Shown piece after piece: positions 24,324 to 37,156 of a stretch of DNA of 64,000 nt. Every line of letters starts with the position of its first letter. The first letter of the stretch is position 1. Made by a program: the position numbers and the translations under genes. Below the pieces are notes generated by a model. It saw only the letters and a list, made by a program, of their open reading frames with translations. It was not told where the DNA came from and ran no database searches. The stretch is from Lethocerus indicus (taxonomy: Eukaryota > Arthropoda > Insecta > Hemiptera > Belostomatidae): contig JACDQD010000002.1 in assembly GCA_019843655.1 (NCBI GenBank), positions 4,908,585 through 4,972,584 of the forward strand, given 5' to 3'.

Positions 24324-24700
24324 GAATAGTAATATTTTATCGATTTATAAACTTGTCACGACCATGCTTCCTGGCCTTAGGCTAGGCTAGGAGGTAACAA
24401 ACGAGCTGTCGTCATCAACAGTCGTCTCGATATTAATTCTCATATTATATTTGCAGGTGGTTCCTACAGCAAATCTTGTCCTGCCCATTAAACAATAAGC
24501 AAATAAACAGAGTCGTTACTAATTTTCATTATTCCGAACGCATTTTCTCCATTATATTATAGAAATTCATTTCGACAGTCTTCTTTCTGCCTTGTGTTTA
24601 GTGCGACTCACCAATCTACCGACGAAACGCTACTGAAGACAGCGAGTGTAGACCGACGACCGCAAGAGTGACAATAAATAAAAAAGGATATCCTTCCTTA
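24324..24700 (+). other. 3' flank with polyadenylation signal
   Basis: Probable 3' untranslated region of the 680-residue gene; AATAAA at 24502-24507. A degenerate foldback-arm scrap ('ctactgaagacagcgag', compare 'ctactgaagatggcgag') lies near 24630. Confidence 0.45.
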
Positions 24701-25174
24701 TTAACCCTTTCGCTGCTCTACACGTATATATTAGTAAAAAAAAAACTGTGACCCATAAAGCTCCGAACGAGTATTTTTGCGCCTTGTTTTAAATTAGTTT
24801 TCTGCTTATAACGGCTATTTTCGTTGCGTATTATTTACGTTTACTGCTCCACACGACTTTTTACGCTGGTTACTATTTTATGGTTTATTATTATTATATG
24901 GTTACGCGTACACTCAGTTGTTCTTAGTATTCTGAATAGGACATGTTGAAACGTATTAAATTGAAATATTTATATTGGTTTTATAAAGTTGTACTGTGAG
25001 TTTGTTATTTTTAATATTATTTATTTATACTAATAATAAATATAATTTATTAGGCAATTTTTATAAGATGGCAAAATCGTCAAACTGCTCAAAACGAGTA
25101 AAAACGCAACTACTAAAATATGTGCGCACCGCTGGCACATAATCTCAAAACGTGGTGCGCACCGAAAGGATTAA
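24701..25174 (+). mobile_element. piggyBac-type MITE with TTAA target site
   Basis: Flanked by TTAA at 24701-24704 and 25171-25174. The left terminus reads CCCTTTCGCTGC; the inverse of the right terminus reads TCCTTTCGGTGC (10 of 12 identical). TTAA duplication and a CCY start are hallmarks of piggyBac elements. A subterminal repeat around 'gtgcgcacc' is present twice near the right end. About 470 bases in total with no transposase, so it is non-autonomous. Confidence 0.8.
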
Positions 25175-26986
25175 TTGGGATTGTTATTGAGCCTATCAAA
25201 TCTCAAATTTGAATATATTTAAGCATACTTCAAGGTATAAATCGTAGATATATAAAAGGTCAAAAACAACATTAAAATAGAGCATTAAATATTGTAATTA
25301 ATTGGAAAATGCGAATAATTAACGCGATAAAATAAATAAAACCAGATATGTTGTTAAATAAACAGTCCGAATTTACGTGGTGTTGAAATGTCTGTTCAAA
25401 TAAATGGAACATAGTCTTTAAAATTAACTTGTAAGACTTTACAAATACCGGGTATTTAATCGACACTCCTAAAACTATTTTTTTTACAACTTCTTGCCAA
25501 ATCCTTCTATTCTTATTTCCATTATTATCCGTGTGAAGCTGGCCAAATACGCTGAAATGAAATATATGGTCCTAAGAACCTACTCTCTACAGGAGATAAA
25601 CCTGGAGTAGAAAAACAGTGGTACTTTACATGTGCCCTCAAGCCAATAAATAAGTAGCAGCTGTTGGTTTTCGATTATAACTTAATTTGAGTAAAAGAAA
25701 AAACGGCAATTTACAAGCCGGATTGGCGTTCGGGCATGTCCAACGTAATTCTAAATACTCGAAACGTGATAAGGTAATTCGCTGTGGGCCCCGTTTACGA
25801 GATTAGATATAGGCCGGCTCTTGTTATTCAGTGTCACAATCGCGCTGTACCGTCGACAGTTTCGCCCCTACGGGATCCAACAGTAAGTTGAAACTATCAA
25901 TTAGTGCTGATTAGTGCTCCTAGAGTAACTGATTTTGCCTCTTCTCTATTGTCACAACTCCTAGGACTGGACTGGGTGGCGCCGTCAGTGTTCAGTCTGC
26001 CTCTACTCGTGGCCCACCTTTACCCGATCAAATTCCGACGGATATACCAAATCAGGTATCTAAACATTGAAACAACGTACCCATTATACGCCGGAAATAT
26101 TCTCTATAATACGACCATTATAAAAGCGGGATTGAATATAATGAAATAATTGTGTTTCCCTTTTCATCGCCACGCGTTATCTCTCGTAATTCAATTACGG
26201 AGTGCCTTGCCTCAGTGTACAGCGTAAAATTTTCTCGAACCGGCCTCGATGCAGCTACAGTAAACACAAACGTCCTATCGAGTTTTTGTAGAACATAAAC
26301 GGACTTTTGTGTCCTTCTGATCGCCGAGGAAGGTTGTTATTCATTCCATACTTACAAATGAGTAATAACTATCTACTAAGGGAACATTGCCGGCAGTTAT
26401 TTTAATTAAAGCCAGGGTATATAACATACAAATGTGCAGCAGTGCGCTGCAGTTGAAAACGATGCGACGCATTCCACGTAACATTGTTTGCGGTTTAACA
26501 CTAAAACAACATTTACAAACTCGAGTTTGCTAGGTTTCACTTTAATCGGATGAAACGTTGCATCACTGCGACTTAACTGAGGCTGCACGCCTGTACAACA
26601 GGCTGTAATACATTTTTGCGAATATAACATAAATAAAGTGGAATTCTGTAATACACGCCGGTTCTGTAATACATCCGACGTGCGCTAATTGCAGGGGCAA
26701 GTAAATTCGTTTTTTATTTATCGACTATTATATAATCGACTTCGACTATCGTCGTTGCAATAACACGCAAACGGGCGCCTAGAGTAGGATGTCTGATCGG
26801 TCACGATTCGCATTAGCATTTAGCCTTCAAGGTCAGGCGCCATTGAGTTTGTGTTCAAAGCGGGTGTTATCAAACGGCAATTGGTGGGTTTAACAGGCAG
26901 CTGATTGGATCATTTAATTTATGATTCTTGTCCTCATCCGTAAAATGTACATACCGAATCTTAACACTCGTCTGATTTTCAAACAG
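25175..26986. other. Spacer and 5' untranslated region of the 809-residue gene
   Basis: No supported coding exon. A plausible first, untranslated exon lies at about 25830-25882: a TCAGTG initiator, then a GTAAGT donor after 25882. The matching acceptor ('ttttcaaacag') ends at 26986, ten bases before the ATG at 26996. Confidence 0.4.
25828..25833 (+). promoter_or_regulatory. Candidate initiator (TCAGTG)
   Basis: Arthropod-type TCAGT initiator about 50 bases before a strong GTAAGT donor. No good TATA box at -30; only GATATA at 25805-25810. Confidence 0.3.
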
Positions 26987-26995
26987 ACCACATCA

Positions 26996-29792
26996 ATGGA
27001 TATCAGGAAACCGACGACGAGCGATTTCAAAGAAATCATCCGGAGCTTCAGCAGTGATGGCCGACCAGAAGACGACGAAGACGGTACATATATAAGACAT
27101 ATATAATTCACTTACGTGTACAGTAACACCAGTATTAATTACAGTTACTCTATTAAAACTGTAATATTGTACAAGCACAATATTGTGCTGGTAAGCACTC
27201 GTTAAGCTATCTAACCTAAAGAGACGGTCGTTAAGTTATGAAAGTAATAAATGTTTCTATTTTAGTTTTAACGCATACAGCCAGTAATCATAATACTTCC
27301 TTCCGTTGTTTCACGATGTCATTTTTACGCGTGTAAGATCGAATTTAAAAATGTATAAATACGCTCAAACGGAAGTACACGAATGAAAATAAGGTATGAG
27401 AAATCGGTGAACTAATAACTGTAACGTAAACATTAATGTGCGTGTGACAGATGAAGCGGAGAACATAAGTCCAATCGAAATGTCGGAAAAGCACAGCGAA
27501 GAAACGGACGAGATGTATTTCATTTTTTATTACGGGGAAGAAAATAAAAATGGGACTACGGTAGGTGCCGTTGCCGCCACTGGGGGCGATACGTCCGAGA
27601 GAACTAACGATAAGAAGGAGCGAGCGTGTGAAGATATTGGAGCGGGAACCGAGGACGAGATCGACGAGAGGAAAGGAGAGGAGCGGACAAGAACGGGGTC
27701 TGTAAGCGACATCGGGAGAAGGAGCGCGCCAAAACAGCCACCGAAACAGGAACACGAAGTGACTGACGAAGAACTCATCGCCAAAGAGATAGAAGAAGAC
27801 AACGCAATACTGGAGGAACAACTAAGGACGACACCCGACCTAGAAGAAATACAACTCCGAATCAACGAGACCGAAGTCGACGTCGGAGAACTGATAAGCG
27901 TCCAGAGGAGGAAAAGGGAACTGGAAATAGAAAACGAGGACCTACTTAAGGTGAACCGGCCGAGTCAGAGAGACGAGTTGGCGGAGAGAGTCGAACTGGC
28001 CAGGGAAATAAGGGAACTGAAGAAGCAAGTCGCCGAACTGAGGGATAGTATTTCTGGCAGAGATAATTCGCGGGAGGAACTGGACTCGGAGGAAGTTGAC
28101 AACGAGGACGAATTCTGCATAACGGTTGGAATTTTCGTTAAATTACTTATAGAGGATGAGGAATTTCGCGATTACTTCCTCAAGCTGAAAAAACAAGTGG
28201 AGTTGGCGAACGACATGATAGTGGATTTAATGGGCGCGCAATTTGCTAACGTCGAAATCGAGAAAGAATCAGTTACGTGGATGGAGCGCCGGCTGGGTAG
28301 GGCGCTCATGGACAAAATAGAGTACAGAGAAATTTTGAAACAGTTCGCGGCCAGTAATTGCGACTTGAACGTGCCCATTTCCGATTATCGGTTCGACGAA
28401 GCCCTCGATGAATTCCGGTCGGAAGGAAACGAACATTTTTTAGTTACGGTCGGCCGTTTCGTGAGGTGGCTCCTAGAAAACGACGAGTTCAAGGATTTTT
28501 ACGATTCTTGCAAGAGGAGCTCGGACACGAACGCCGAGGATCTCGAAACGGAGTCTATCGAGGGTGAGGAATACTCGATGGGGGGACAACAGCATTCCGA
28601 CTTGTGGATGGAACACAGACTCGGAAAAAAATTGGTGCAACTGGCCGAACTGGAAGAGATTTTGGGCGGATTCAAAACACAAACTGGAGAAACAGAGCCG
28701 ACCGAAGAAACCTACAAGAAGGAAGAATTGGCGAACAAATATAGAGCGATAGAAAAAGAAATAACCGAGAAACTCGAGTCGAATCCTAACATCGATACGA
28801 AAGAAAAATATTTAATGCTGAGGAATAGGATAAGGGAGCTGAAAGGTCCGGCGGCGCATCTCTACAGTGCAGACTCTGTAGAATCGATGTGCGGAACGGA
28901 AATCGAAACGGACGTAGAGTCCGAAGAAGACCATGTTATGGACGAAGAGTTAATAGCTTGCCTCAACGAAGAACTGAACAGCGATAAAGTTAAAGAGCTT
29001 TGGGAGCTCGTCGAAACGAAGCTTAAGGCGATCGAAAACGACAAGGCCAGAATATTAGAGGGTAAAACGGAATTGGACGAGTCGGCGGGCCGGCTTCTGG
29101 AGCTGCAGCAGAATATTACGGACAGGAGTAACGCGGGATGGACGGAGGAGGCGATGGCCGAAATGAGGGCGGTCAAGGCCAAGTTGAAGCAAATTGACAA
29201 AGAGAGGTACAAGCTAACGGAAGAGTACATGAAAATAGACGCGGAAAAAGTTAACCTCGAGGCAATCGCTGGAAAGATAAAGAAAAAGGAACAGATCATG
29301 TTACAACTGATGGAAGCTTCGAAAAGCATCACAAAGGCAAAATCCATCGTAGAGAGTGTACAGAGAAGGAATTCTGAGGAAATCGCTCGGAAAACGGAAA
29401 GTGGGGACGTGGAGGCCGAAGAAAACCGAACGGTGCCGGCAAGCGAGCCCAGAAAGAAGGCTTCGCTCAAAGTTTCAGAGTTCTCCAAGAGCGTGAAGGA
29501 CATGCAGGAGGCGCTGGTACGAGCGACTGAAATGGCGGCAACCGACGCCCAGCCAGAGGTTCAGCGGCCGGAGAATGCCGAACTGATATTACAACTGAAG
29601 GAGTTGTCGACAATCGTGGCTAAAGTGCAAGGGTTGATGGAAAGGGTGGCGGAGAGGAAACCCAACTCGGATAAGGGTGAGAAGGGGCGGGCAGAAAACC
29701 CTAAGGAAGGCACCGACTACAGGACACCGATGTTCATCTCTATAGCGGCGGCCACTGCCCTAGCCCTGGTCGGAATACTCAGAGCACGATGA
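26996..29792 (+). CDS. Large tail-anchored coiled-coil protein with duplicated helical domain, 809 residues
   Basis: Two exons: 26996-27083 (MDIRKPTTSDFKEIIRSF..., phase 1 at a GTACAT donor) and 27451-29792 after 'gtgtgacag'. The junction makes one continuous frame. The long frame also has ATG at 27480, an alternative start. The protein is acidic and charged, with long coiled coils at about residues 130-245 and 440-770. Two copies of a helical block lie at about 252-328 and 360-437, sharing the pattern TVGxFVxxLLExxEFxDxY followed by WMExRLGxxL and EIL. It ends with one hydrophobic segment (PMFISIAAATALALVGI) and a short basic tail, ILRAR, so it is tail-anchored like the 680-residue neighbour. 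No signal peptide and no catalytic motif. I recognise no family; a scaffold or tether on a cytosolic membrane face is the simplest inference. Confidence 0.8.
28116..28673 (+). repeat. Internal protein-level duplication (two copies of a ~77-residue block)
   Basis: Copy 1 at 28116-28346 and copy 2 at 28440-28673. Aligned segments: FCITVGIFVKLLIEDEEF with FLVTVGRFVRWLLENDEF, and WMERRLGRALMDKIEYREIL with WMEHRLGKKLVQLAELEEIL. DNA identity is low, so the duplication is old and has been kept at protein level. Confidence 0.8.
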
Positions 29793-31352
29793 CACTCCCC
29801 CTCTCCACCGTTCTTTTTCTTTTTTTACCTTTCCTGTTCTTGTACTTTCAGCCAGACAATCCCCTTAGCGGTCCAGTCCTATACATTATCCCCGATATTC
29901 ACTTAGGGCGGGCGCAAACCCGAGGCGTGGAAGTTCGCTCGATTCGTTAATTTGTATTTTATAGGCTTATATTTGTAACGCCTTTACCAGTGTTTAAACG
30001 AACAATATTGCTAGTAAATTGTAAATAGTAAATAATAACAATAATAGCCGTTTATTTTGGTTTCTCTTGTCGACATTCCCTATGATCCGATGTCATCCGA
30101 TGCCAGGACATTCTTGGGTATGTAAATATAAATGAAAATAAGCATGCGCTTATGGTGCTTATTGGTTCGGTGTTTCCGAGTTTTGGACTACCCGAAATTT
30201 GAAGTAATTATTATAGAGGAATTTCGGTGAAAATAATCTGAAAAAAGTTTTTAATGCACAATACATTAAGCGAGTTTCTAACATCAAATTATTCGATACA
30301 GAATCCATAAAAAGTATGAGAATTATGATACATAAAGTTAATATATAATAACATAATATAATATCGAGATCGTTATGGCAGTATTAATATTTTATAATAC
30401 TGAATGAACTAAAAAATCCAAAATTCTACTTCTGTAATTCATTCAATTAAAAGTATATTTTGTGTGTAGCAATCGTGCTTCTACATAAGATTTTCATCCA
30501 GATATAGTAATCAATGTCGATGGGATGATATGCGAAAATTTATATTTGAATTGAATATTCGTATAATAAAATGGTCATTAGATGTTTTTGTTAATGTCAA
30601 ATATGGAATATGGACAAATATGGAACACAATGATTAACATGAGCATTAAACGTTCATATTGCGTTATGAATGATACCGGACGCATGTATGGACACCACAT
30701 AAAGTAGTGGTGTTTTCAATTCGAATAGATATGACGAAAATTGAAGGTATTTGTACTTTACAGAAGAAAACACTTTTCTTCTGAACGTGACTGAGACGGT
30801 TGAAACCACAAAAATAATATTCACGAATAAGAAAATTAATACATTTAATGATAAAAAATATTTTTAATTAAATAAGCGACAAAAGAAGACCAACGCCCAT
30901 TCGAATGACTGATGATGGTGTTAACATTTATAAATTAAAAAGATTCGATTCCGAATTAAGTGTTGAAAATTCAATCCGATAAGATAAATAATGAGCCAGA
31001 TAAGGAAGCAAACTTGTCCCATTTAATAGGTATTTGTTAAAATAATTATTTTAGTTTAAGATACTCAGGTTCAAATTAGACATTTAATGCTAAGGTTCTT
31101 ACATATACTATTTCTACGTCTATATAAATATAATACTAATACTAATAATTTTCCGGTATACTACCCTTCCGACCGGTTTGTAAAAATTCTAATAGGTGAC
31201 ACGGTTGGAACAATTTGGTTCAATCGGTTTTGTGTCTTTGTTTTATATCTTTCCTAAATTTCTCAGAGTTTGCCCAAAAACCTACCGCTATACGTTTTAT
31301 TATCAGTCTAAACAATAAAACTAGAATTTATATTTAGCATAATAGAAATTAT
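29793..31352. other. Non-coding stretch after the 809-residue gene
   Basis: The first few hundred bases are probably 3' untranslated region (pyrimidine-rich after the stop). The rest is AT-rich with no open frame of note. Confidence 0.5.
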
Positions 31353-31529
31353 ATGGATCTGAACGAGTGCAGTGACGGTGCCGGCAGGGTATTACATACG
31401 GTTCTCTGCACTACCAACGAAATATCCCTGGCGATGGTGAGAAGCTGGGGCCGTTCTAGCTTAGGAAAATTGGGTGAAATGGACGAAAATCCCAAAGAGG
31501 AAGGGATATTCCATAACCTAAACAAGTAG
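31353..31529 (+). CDS. Short open frame, 58 residues, uncertain
   Basis: ATG at 31353 opens MDLNECSDGAGRVLHTVL... and ends FHNLNK with TAG at 31527-31529. Composition is fairly protein-like (balanced, few repeats) within otherwise stop-rich DNA. A potential donor (AGG-GTATTA) lies inside, so it could also be part of an exon. No family recognised. Confidence 0.2.
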   Translation: MDLNECSDGAGRVLHTVLCTTNEISLAMVRSWGRSSLGKLGEMDENPKEEGIFHNLNK

Positions 31530-32131
31530 GTTCTCTGCTGTTATCAGCTAAGTACGTTCTTAATTGTTTTTGATTATTTACTGTAATATTATTTCATTTC
31601 AATATTTGTTTATCAGATTGAGGAAAATTTATGTGTGTGTTGTGTGTTTTTTGGAACCATATAATATCATAATAACCCTGCCATGGCAACATAATCAAAG
31701 GTATAGTGTCTTCCGAAATTATTTGGTCATAATAGGTGTGTTTTTTGTATGGAATTGAATGAAAATTGACTATTATACCTACGTAAAAACCATGTTATTA
31801 GACACTCATTCCACTGTATCTAATTGGATTCCTTAGTGTTTGCACTAAGCTCGACCCAAACCTATCTTCTAATTCTTAACCCACCTCAGGCTAAGTCCTC
31901 GACGAAAATGTTATTTGTATGTAGTAGGTTTGAATGTTTCAAGAGGGTACGCCATTGGCCATCAGTTTAAGATAAATTAACATCGACGCATTAGTAACTA
32001 AAATAATTAATTTTCCTAAGTAACCTAAGTAATTGGCATTAAAAAATGTTCATATACAAATACTGGGTTGGAGCACAGTTGGAATGTTCAAATTCCGACA
32101 TGATCGGGACACTGGTGTTCAACACTACGCG
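31530..32131. other. Non-coding stretch
   Basis: No coding signal. Probably includes the 3' untranslated region of the minus-strand gene that ends at 32132. Confidence 0.45.
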
Positions 32132-35100
32132 TTACACTCTGGTTATGACCGCTGCTCCTGAATAATTCCTCGGGAAATTATCCGGGTCCCGCTCCGAATT
32201 GGGGGACGGTATCTTTAACGGCTTCCTGATCTTGATGGTCCTAATTATGGCGTCGGGTGTCGCTATGTAATAGCGCTCCTTCTTCTTGTACTTAGCCATT
32301 GTCCCACCGTAAATCTGGACCCCCTCTTTGACTTGGACGTTCTCCGGGCCGTATTCTAATTGGCTCTCGTCACCGTCGCTGGTGTCCTCGTCCTCCGAAT
32401 CGTCTTCGGGCGGCACGTCCTCCTCCTCCTCCTCCGACTCCTCCGCTTCGGACACCTCTGGACCTTCGGGTACAGCGGGCTCATTCGCATTCTCGGCATA
32501 TCGCTCAGCTGATTCTATGTCGATCTGAAAACCACACGGAAACTAAATTTTATGCCTATATTTATAATTACGTCGTGAGATATCACATAATCTGGCAACA
32601 GCAGGGAGGGGGTCAACCCTGGCCAACTGATGTTCATCCCACATCGCGTTATTTCACCAGAAGCTAGTCAGTGACAACTCAATTTCGGGTCGCGGAAACC
32701 TTCACTCACCTTGACTCAGTTTTGATTCGAGGAAATTATGAACGAGTTACAGAACATTATTTTGGATGGATAGCCGATCGTTTTGAATTTGGTATATACA
32801 AGACTTAAGGTAATTAATACCTTTTTTTTAGTGTCTTTTTTCTTGTTCTTGGAAGTACTTTTCCAGGTAGATTTGGCAGTGTTCTCCTTGTTGTGCTTTT
32901 CTCTGTCGGAGTCTGTTTCTTCGGCGGCGCTGAAGGTGACGTGTCTGTCGTCGTGGTCGTCCTCCGTGTTTGAGGTGGTGCTGCGGTGCCTCCTCCTGCT
33001 CTCTATCACCCACTTCTTGGTCTCGTCCCGCTTCACCTCGCTCTCGTGGGCCTTCCACCTTTTGCTCTCGTCCTCCTCTCTCATCCTCACAAGTCTGAAC
33101 CCTGAAAGATCGACGAACGATCGCTTTAGTCATCGGGCATTACCTTAACTGCGGCCTGCTAAGTTTACCAATCTCGAATGCGTATTCTATAGTCGTTTAC
33201 CAACGGGCTGTTTTCGGTATTAATAATTTTCATTATATTTGTACAGATTCTGTTTCTTTTCATACTATATTGTTTTACAGTGAAGTCTGGTAGACTGGAT
33301 CACAATCCGTTAATATCTGTTGGCTCGATTTTAAGCGAAATGGGGGTTATGGTAATGTCGATTATGTATTTGTTCCTGTCCAAGTGTTAAAAAGTGCAAC
33401 GAGAAAGATTCTTTTTCAACCGCAGTAGCGAGTGCTGTTTTATACTTTTTTATTTATATATTTTTTTAATGCCGACATAAAAATAACCGAAAATGAGAGT
33501 ATATAGTTATATAAATTTTTAATTATAAAATGTTTATATAAATGCTTATTCATTTATAGATGTAGATGTAAGTTAGATGTGCGGCAAGCATGAGTTACAA
33601 TCAGGGTACTGGGGTATTGTAGTATTTAAAAATACTGTATTTTTGAGTTGTGAGAGTCTGATATTTTAATTTTACACAATGTTATCGATACTCCTTAACG
33701 ATAAGACTTGGGGGCTCTTAACGGCTCTACGGTTGGGTGGCCAATGAGAAGAATGTCCGAGAAGAATCTCGAGTGTTGTTATTGCCGTGTTCCTTTTGCA
33801 GACTGAACCACTGATAAATTTGAGAAGGATAACATCGCGTTCGTATATCGTATCCCATGTTTCGAAAACAATTCAAATGGTTTTAAATTCCGGAACATGT
33901 TTTGGCTCGGCGATGTAGTAAAAATATCTAGTACTAAAAAGGCGTGTACTTCACGCGCTCCTACATATCATAAATAAAAGAAACCGTTCTTATACGTATT
34001 TCGTTAATTGATTCATTTTCACGTTTATCTAATCTACCTTTCTTGTCTCCTCCCTTTTCACTCTTCATTGTCCGACTCTTACGGAAGAAAATATCCATCA
34101 TCGACTTCCGCCTCGGTTTCTCCTGTTCGGGGGAACCTGAAATAGGAATGGAATGTTCTTTAAATCGCATCAAATATACCGAAGGTTTTACACGTCAGAA
34201 TCGGGAAAAGCGAGTGATATGAAACAAAAACCGTAATGTTTGATTGTACAAATGTAACAATTGAAAAATGTGGTGTTATTATGAGAATAGGTTTAGGGAA
34301 ACATTTTCAGTTGCGAATCGTTACTAACATCGTAGGGTTATCAACTTCCCTGGACAATAATACCGTTTGCCATATAAGCAAAAATATAACAGAAGCAACA
34401 ATGAAAAAGCTATAAGTAACTAGCAAGAGCTATAACAAGCCGGAGGACTTGATGACTGGGGAATGAACAGAATGAATAAAGATGGAACAAAGAATAAATA
34501 AAAAATTGTATCCATTCTTTGGCGAAATGTACACTTTTCCGAGCAAATCACCCTATCCCTGTCCCGTTGTTCCTATCCCCTGCTGGCGTTGTCTACCGAA
34601 GGTGGGAAAAACCTCACAGCCCGGATATAGTGGATCGTTGGGGATTGGCGGAATGGACGACTGCATTAATTAAAAATATGTTTTCGAGTGCAAGGTAAAG
34701 AAACGGGTCAATATACTAACTAGAATGTTTTTTATACGCCTTTGAAAATAGGTCGTAAATAATGGCATATTTCCACCGTGGAAAATATGCAGGGGGGGAG
34801 GGGGTGTGGAACAAAGATAACAGGATGGTACAAGGATAACATTTTATCGTATCATGCGGTATAACATTTGAATGTATACTACGCAAATTTACACGTCTAT
34901 GTTTTATATGAAAAGGGAAGGCATGTCTGTTTGATCGGACCACGCAATCATTTGCAGTTGCGCGAGCAACCTTTTGAGAAAATATTTATTTAGTTCGGAA
35001 AAATTATTTCTGATTGCAATAATCACAAGGAAAAGTGAAAAAAAATTGCCGTTATTGATGGAGACTGAAGCGATTGAAATAACTGTGTAATAAGTATTCC

Positions 35101-35362
35101 CTTACTAGTAAAATAGTTGAGATATTTACTCATGTCGGCTTTCGGTGAAGCATCCTGTCAGCACAGTTTCCCTTTCACCGTGGTGGTGTTTTTATTTTAT
35201 TCTGTATGATTTTATCTCATTTTTGTCTTTTAACGTTTAGAGAAATACTGACTGACCTTCCGTGTCTCCTTCTCTTTCTCCGCTTTTATCTCTTCCTTTC
35301 AATTCCCTCCTCTTCATCGCCGGTAGGCTCATCCTCTTCTTTTCCCCGTGCTTACGTTCCAT
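32132..35362 (-). CDS. Highly charged, mostly disordered protein, about 292 residues, unknown family
   Basis: Four exons on the minus strand join in frame: 35362-35257 (MERKHGEKKRMSLPAMKRR..., phase 1), 34136-34038 (phase 1 to 1), 33101-32821 (to phase 0) and 32524-32132 (stop at 32132). All introns are GT-AG. The first half is basic (many Lys and Arg, with MMDIFFRKSR and RRRHRS stretches). The third exon mixes acid and base and ends in a Lys-rich block. The last exon opens IDIESAERYAENANEP and carries a strongly acidic run (SEAEESEEEEEDVPPEDD), then a more folded-looking C-terminus (VQIYGGTMAKYKKKERYYIA). No signal peptide, membrane segment or known domain. The acidic and basic tracts suggest a nuclear or nucleic-acid-related protein, but that is only inference. 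The exon may extend 28 bases upstream to an acceptor at 35391, so further 5' exons are possible (see 37049-37156). Confidence 0.7.
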
Positions 35363-35390
35363 TGTTGGAAGACGACAATGAGCGTTGTAA

Positions 35391-37048
35391 CTGGGGTGAA
35401 AAGAAAACTGCGACAAGAAGGACAATGTTCATTATACCGATTATTGTCTAAACGTTTATGGGGCAAGAAAAATGAGCCGCTCAGGTTTCATAAATATCGC
35501 CATTTTCATTATCTCCCCTATCTAATCTAATGGCACAGAAGTAGCAAATGTCAGTATTAATTGATGGAAATACCGTAAAAAACTTTGCATTAACGAATAA
35601 CAAATAAATCGTTGTCTCTTATTTCTGTATATAAAATATCTACAATAAAAATAAACAATTGTGTTTCAACCCAATTTGAACTTCGCATTTTCTTTCTTTC
35701 CTATAAAAGGGAAAGCCACTTATATATTAAGGGGGAATATACCCAGAGAAGTTCACTCAGCTTATTAACTATGGTTGGGTTGCTCTGACAGCCTAATAAT
35801 AAAAACAAACCACAACTAACAAACATAGCATAAATAATAAAAACAGAAACATAAGCCTTGAAATTAATTTCTAAAATATCCAAATGAGTACGTTAAATAA
35901 ATAAAGCTGTAGATTTGCAAAGCAAATTATCCAGCTTAGAACAAACTATACTATTATACTATTGTAAGCATAGCAGCTTATTGATTATACTGCTCTAAGA
36001 AAATTCAAGCCAATAAGAAAATGATGCCAGCTGGTCATAAATAATTAATGTTACATAATGACTACTTAATGCTTGCAATTGTACTATTTAATGCGTACAA
36101 GGAAAACAGTCTCCGTTTTCTTGATACAGCCCGTATAATTCGCCGAATGTGATTAGAACATAATAAGAAGTGGCAGGAAATGACTCAACGGTGGGTTAAA
36201 AAAACACATTCTGAGAAGTTCGCTGAAATGATATAATAGGCATTAATGATATAAGATGGGTTGAAAACTCGAATTTCTTACTCTCATATCTCGCCCTTAT
36301 CCGATGAACATTTATAATTATTCCATACACAATATACAGGTTAATTTCCTGTTACCCACCGTGCAGTGGAATATAATACAAATAAGTGATACAAACTTCA
36401 TAATAGGATTATATGTTTCTTAAAAAGAATGTAATTAATTAATACCCGTCACCGATCGCATTTTGGTTCTAGACAAGCACCGCTTTCACAAAATCTCACG
36501 TGCGGCGTGATATTTTCTTATACACTATTCTATAACAATTATACTGACCTTAAGAGACTTATAATTGTGTCATAAATGCTGCCCCAAATAATTATTCGAA
36601 AAGGGCCAACACTCTTGAGGCTTTCAATTTCCTGTTTGGTCTTAAGTGGAGTCGATTCTTCGGCTACTTATTCAACAATAATACGAATACTCCGTCAGAA
36701 TATTACAGTAAGGGCATACTTGCTGTCCCGATAACGTCAATGTTCATTGTGCGCATTATTATGTACCGCAGTTCGACCATGGAGGAGAGTAATGGTTTCA
36801 AATGCCGTTAGAAAAATGTGCAACAGATCTAAGAAGTGCGCTGTACCATGTTGTAGATCCGTCAGTATCTATTTCTATATATATCTTTGCAGACATGTAA
36901 CGGACGGTAACTGTAGGTTCATTTAGCCACTTGAGTGGTGTTATCCATACCTAGATGGAACGCACCCGGTTGTCGCCAGGTATATACTGCACTGATTGGA
37001 CGCGGTGCTAATCGAACGAAGTGGGAATGAAAAATGAACTTTACTCAC
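35391..37048. other. Probable intron or 5' flank of the charged-protein gene
   Basis: No further exon recognised. Several short frames without splice context. Confidence 0.4.
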
Positions 37049-37156
37049 CGATTGAAAATTGATCACCTTGTTGTTGGGTGTAGGTACGTCAGTGCGCCTT
37101 GTGGGAGGGCGGTGTCGGCTATGTTTTGCTCTGACCAACACCTCGGTTAACTTCAT
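37049..37156 (-). CDS. Possible first exon (36 codons) upstream of the charged-protein gene
   Basis: ATG at 37156 starts MKLTEVLVRAKHSRHRPPTR and continues to a strong TCG-GTGAGT donor in phase 0. Basic composition matches the downstream gene on the same strand. It does not join the 35362 exon in frame through the visible acceptor at 35391 (that route meets a stop), so a missing small exon or another acceptor would be needed. It may instead be its own gene. Confidence 0.35.

Noticed and set aside
28862..29503. 213-residue antisense frame in the 809-residue gene
   Set aside because: Serine/Phe-rich mirror of a coiled-coil coding sequence; no splice or start context.
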